Assembly: GCA_002118135.1 (NCBI GenBank)
Contig: BDIU01000206.1
Span: 1 to 23,528, forward strand
Direction of reading: 5' to 3'
DNA: 23,528 nt
Source: Trebouxia sp. TZW2008
Taxonomy: Eukaryota > Chlorophyta > Trebouxiophyceae > Trebouxiales > Trebouxiaceae
Both the position numbers and the translations under genes were made by a program. Shown piece after piece: positions 20,233-23,528 of the stretch. The notes under the pieces were generated by a model. It was not told the origin of the DNA. It was given only the letters and a program-made list of their open reading frames with translations, and did no database searches. Every line of letters begins with the position of its first letter. Position 1 is the first letter of the stretch.

Positions 20233-21248
20233 GATTGCGTCTCGAGGCTGCTCCAGGGTGAGTACTGGCCTCTGCAGCACCAGTCAAGAATATGTAGTCA
20301 ATCGCCTGAACTGCCAAGTTGGTCGATGCCTGAGCAGACTGTCACTCACCCCTTGCTCTGCGCGACTTTCTGGATACATGTACCGCACTGGATCTTGCGT
20401 GATCTGCCTGCAGGCTCAGGGCAGCGTTTGGCGCAGTTCAGCAACAACTCAGCAGCTGCTGACTGCTGCAAGGACAGACATGATAACGACTATCAAGCTG
20501 CGCGTACCCAGGGGATCGGCCCATCATTACCAAGCCTTTGTCTGGCTACAACGAGCAAAAGTGCTGATGGTACAGACGTCTTCTGCGGCCTTGCAGCTAA
20601 GGCTTGCGCTGCAATCCTCACATCAACGCAGACGCCGGCCGCTGCCGACGACCTTGCAGAATTTCAATGCACTTGCATACTGAGACGTAGCCACGTGAAG
20701 TCTCAGCGCGGCACGGCGGACAATAAACCGGCGTTCTGCGCAATATTGCTGTGCAGTTCGCATTTGCACTTTGACTTCATGCAGGTTCAGACTCGAAATC
20801 TGCTTACCAGCTGATTACCTGAGGTTGCTATCCCAGGGACGTCAAGCTTCGAGGCAATCAATAGCATTTCCTTGAACAACTGCATGCAGCAGTCAATCTT
20901 TCGCTGCTCATGGCTCTATTTATTGTCTGTTGACGCGAACAACAATAAGGTCCTACAATATTGTCCACGAGGGCCCACACGACCATCAACTCTTCCTTGT
21001 TATAGTGACCCATCATGGCATGCAGCCCGATCTTTATGATAGCCTTCACAATTCAATGATTGTTGTCAACGATTGTTTGTCAATGATCTATTTCAAATGA
21101 TGGCAATAACAAAGGCTACAATTCCAAGAACGCAGCAGCAATGCGAACAGAATGCTGAGCTACACAATGATTGACGAAACAGCATCTATTGTACACTTGG
21201 CAAACAGGCAGTAGTGAGGGTGTTGACATCATGACATGCTGTCTGTTG
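20233..21248. other. Region between the PAP2 5' end and the RMD1 3' end
   Basis: About 1 kb with no recognisable gene; both neighbours are on the minus strand. It should contain the PAP2 promoter and 5' UTR and the RMD1 3' UTR. Long open frames on the plus strand near 20150-20814 have no recognisable content and partly overlap PAP2 coding sequence in antisense. I saw no minus-strand TGTAA close after the RMD1 stop. Confidence 0.5.
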
Positions 21249-23202
21249 TCAAACACGCGTTGTAATTTCAAACACACCCAAAGCAATCTCCGCAGAGATG
21301 AGACCAATGATCAACCACTCAAGCAAAACAGACTTGTTGTTTTGCATGATCTCCAGAAAATACTTCAAGTTATCCTGCACAAGCTCGAGCTGCAGTACAC
21401 AGAACAGCATATGAGAAAGGGAGGAGTTGAAGCATGCAAGATGTAACACAGCATGCCAACGATCATGACAATCTGCATCAAGCAAGGCCACAATATACAA
21501 TACAGCTGCTCTGTGGCATGTTTTGAACAATGCTGAGCAGTGCATGCATGTTTTGGAACGCACCATGATAAAACATCATGCAACATACAAACACACCTAC
21601 CTTGGTTTGAACAATCTCAAATCTTTCGTCAATTTCAAGCTCCTCCCTCAGATGCTCATACACCTTGTTATGCTGATTGCTCTTCCAAGCAATATCAAAG
21701 CGCTCTTGAAGACCCAGCTTGGCTATGATATCTGTGAGAATCATGTTATTCTCCGCAACTAAGCTCAGCAGCTTGCTTTTCTTAACATCCTTGAAGTCAC
21801 CCCTTCTTTTCATTGTGCTGTTCATATGCATGAAGTTTGACAGCATACGCTCTGCAACTTCAGCATATCTGTCCAGGGCTACTGACTGCCCCAGCACATG
21901 CGACAGCGTGCGGATATTGTTGAACTCAAGCTGCCTCAGAACAATGCGGTCAGGGCTCAGGTGATTAGCAGTTGGATAGTCTGGTTGGATGATAATTGGA
22001 AATTCTGCATGCCATCACCAAAGTCAACAATGAACAACAAGCTCACAGTCGTCCGAATGGATGATGATTGAAAATGCTGAATGCCATCACAGAATGCAGC
22101 AAGTAGCAATAAGCACAGTCATCTGACAAGCCTGTTGTTACTTCAAATTTGCGGGACAAACCATGCCCTCACGCTGGGTAGAAACATGACGGCATCGACA
22201 ACTCAGATACACAAAGGGAGCACATGTACTCGGCGCAGATTTTGCGGTTTCTGTCAAGGATCACCAAGCCAATAGGGTCTCTGGTCGCACCTTCTGTGTA
22301 GTTCTGCTTGGTAGGTTCTGTGCAGAACTGTTGACACAGCTTCAGAACCTCCTTTTCACGCTCACGCCCATTGAAGATGACAACAGAGCCATACTTGTAT
22401 GCAGCTACATACGTCTCCACTGGCAGACCCTGCAAAAGAAGTGAGCAACCAATTCAGGCATATCTTTCCATCCTCCATATTCAGTATGAACTGTTCAATT
22501 TAGCAAAAGACTGAGCTAAATGGAGACAGTTGATTGCTCAAGTCCGCATCTAGCTGGGACTGCTGAGCCTGTCTAGCATGCATTTTGAATGAAGGAATGA
22601 AGACACAATCTTCCACAGCAGCATGCATCACATACTGCAATGATCAAGAGGCACTAGACTTACAGTCTCACAGACGCTTTCTGTAAGCTTGCCCTGACTG
22701 TCTGCAGCTGCACAGATGAGGACCATGCCTTTTCCCACATATGTGTGGTATCCTAGTTTGTGCGCTTGCTTTGTTAGCTGATTGAGGTTAATTGAGTTCC
22801 CTGCACACTGACAGACATTCAAATATGCAAGCAGTAATGCACATGTGCATAAAGCTTGACATTTGCAACAGGGAGCCTACCAACATAGTAGGCCCTTGCA
22901 AAAAACGGATACACAGCAGGCTCATAGTGTGTTGGTGGCTGGCCATCAGATCCTCTGAATAGAGCTTCTGCAGCTGACTGCTCGTCTTCTACTCTACACA
23001 GCTCAGGTGCTGCTGCGAAGCTGCGGAGGCTTGTGATATTTGTGTGTGTAGCAGTCTTGTAGTCGGCAGCCGGCCAAGTACTGGTCACTGCACAGATGCT
23101 GGGGACTGCAAGCTGCCTCAAGCCCGGCAAGGGAGCGATGACAGGAGCAAGGTTGGCCTGCTTAATCAGCTGCAGAACGAGGCCTTGGCGCAGTCTTTGC
23201 AT
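21249..23202 (-). CDS. RMD1: RMD1/RMND1-family (DUF155) mitochondrial membrane protein, five exons
   Basis: DUF155 family protein. Yeast Rmd1 and human RMND1 belong here; RMND1 supports mitochondrial translation at the inner membrane. Minus-strand exons: 23202-22881, 22800-22664, 22429-22291, 22004-21601, 21389-21249. Phases 1, 0, 1, 0 match at every junction, giving 380 aa. Residues 1-65 are Arg-containing, free of acidic residues until D48, and begin MQRLRQGLVLQLIKQ, like a mitochondrial presequence. Then come RAYYVGNSINL, VAAYKYGSVVIFNG (the DUF155 core strand), FPIIIQPDY, the diagnostic VLGQSVALDRY, AKLGLQERFDIAWK, LREELEIDERF, and a terminal membrane segment LLEWLIIGLISAEIALGVF (about 361-376). 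Length and order match the family. The first intron is only 80 bases. Start ATG 23202 is preferred because it gives the presequence; no earlier ATG is in frame. Confidence 0.9.
21987..22091 (-). repeat. 72-base tandem pair copying the acceptor of RMD1 exon 4
   Basis: On the minus strand the real acceptor GATGGCATGCAG and following AATTTCCAATTATCATCCA (ending upstream at 22018) is preceded 72 bases earlier by GATGGCATTCAG and CATTTTCAATCATCATCCA (22090 downward). The copy keeps the AG and the start of the exon reading but lies in the intron 22005-22290. Confidence 0.75.
22522..22606 (+). mobile_element. Short dispersed element with GAAT-type tail, copy B
   Basis: Contains GGAGACAGTTGATTGCT and, 20-odd bases on, GGGACTGCTGAGCCTGTC, aligning with copy A at about three of four positions across the body, then a short GAATGAAGGAATGAAG tail. 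It lies in the RMD1 intron 22430-22663, antisense to that gene. The shorter tail and differences suggest an older or shorter insertion. Confidence 0.5.
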
Positions 23203-23495
23203 ACAGGGAACACCAATCAACCTTCAATCCGCGTGTGCAGATGTTGCTGTGACGTCGATCTAGCTTAAACAGGAATACAATATACGAGATGCGCACGGGT
23301 CTGTGCCTCTCTTGTTGTCAACGCAGATCTCACTGACTAGTTTAAGACTGTGAACGTACCAGCGTTGGCGACGACTTCAGCAGCGTCGCGAGTTGGAAGC
23401 TCCATTGACTTGCACGACCAGCAACTTGTTACGATCATTTACGGTCAAATAACGCTCATGCGTTACGGTCCCAGACGACTAGCTGCGGGGCAACC
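23203..23495. promoter_or_regulatory. Putative bidirectional promoter region upstream of RMD1
   Basis: This is the 293 bases between the RMD1 start on the minus strand and a well-placed ATG on the plus strand at 23496. It must contain the RMD1 promoter. If the plus-strand ATG is real, it serves two divergent genes. No TATA box or defined site was identified. Confidence 0.3.
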
Positions 23496-23528
23496 ATGGC
23501 CAGATTACTCGTCACCCCTCGTTTGAAA
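23496..23528 (+). CDS. Possible start of a divergent gene, cut by the window end
   Basis: ATG in a favourable context (GGCAACCATGGCC) opens eleven codons, MARLLVTPRLK, to the end of the window. The basic, hydrophobic start could suit an organelle-targeting peptide, but eleven codons prove nothing. Listed so that a neighbouring window can confirm or discard it. Confidence 0.2.
   Translation, partial: MARLLVTPRLK

Noticed and set aside
19945..20814. 289-codon plus-strand frame opposite the PAP2 gene
   Set aside because: It has no recognisable content and overlaps the N-terminal PAP2 coding exon in antisense. The minus-strand reading carries the conserved motifs and membrane segments.

Overview
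The window looks like nuclear DNA of a green alga (Chlorophyta, possibly Trebouxiophyceae; the exact lineage is inference). The reasons are a plant-type phosphatidylinositol 4-kinase gamma gene, genes cut by many GT-AG introns, roughly 50% GC with frequent TGCA/GCATGC words, and TGTAA motifs (the usual green-algal poly(A) signal) downstream of three stop codons. No bacterial operon, plasmid, phage or CRISPR structure is present, and no tRNA or rRNA gene was recognised.

Layout: (1) about 882-5855, plus strand: a gamma-type phosphatidylinositol 4-kinase, whose conserved kinase core joins through introns that are all phase 0. Its 5' end is uncertain. (2) 5856-9973: about 4.1 kb without a recognisable gene, holding three isolated exon-like stretches, some small repeats and an overlapping palindrome. 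(3) 9974-17999, plus strand: an RRM- and RGG-containing eIF4B-like translation factor; 14 exons join to an uninterrupted 911-codon frame. (4) 18754-20232, minus strand: a two-exon, six-membrane-span lipid phosphate phosphatase of the PAP2 family with all three catalytic motifs, convergent with eIF4B. (5) 21249-23202, minus strand: a five-exon RMD1/RMND1 (DUF155) protein with a mitochondrial-type N-terminus and a C-terminal membrane anchor. (6) The last 33 bases may be the start of a divergent plus-strand gene.

Two of the genes act on membrane lipids (PI4K gamma on phosphoinositides, PAP2 on lipid phosphates), but nothing in the layout shows that they work together. The neighbourhood reads as ordinary housekeeping genes.

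The most unusual signal lies in the introns. At six places in three genes, the end of an exon together with its splice site has been copied into the adjoining intron, 70-300 bases away. Several copies have lost exactly the GT or AG needed for splicing. One 31-base copy differs from its source at a single base, which destroys the donor. The eIF4B introns also contain a complete 159-bp pogo/mariner-like MITE with TA target-site duplications. A short dispersed element ending in GAAT-type repeats occurs twice in the window, once in an eIF4B intron and once in an RMD1 intron.
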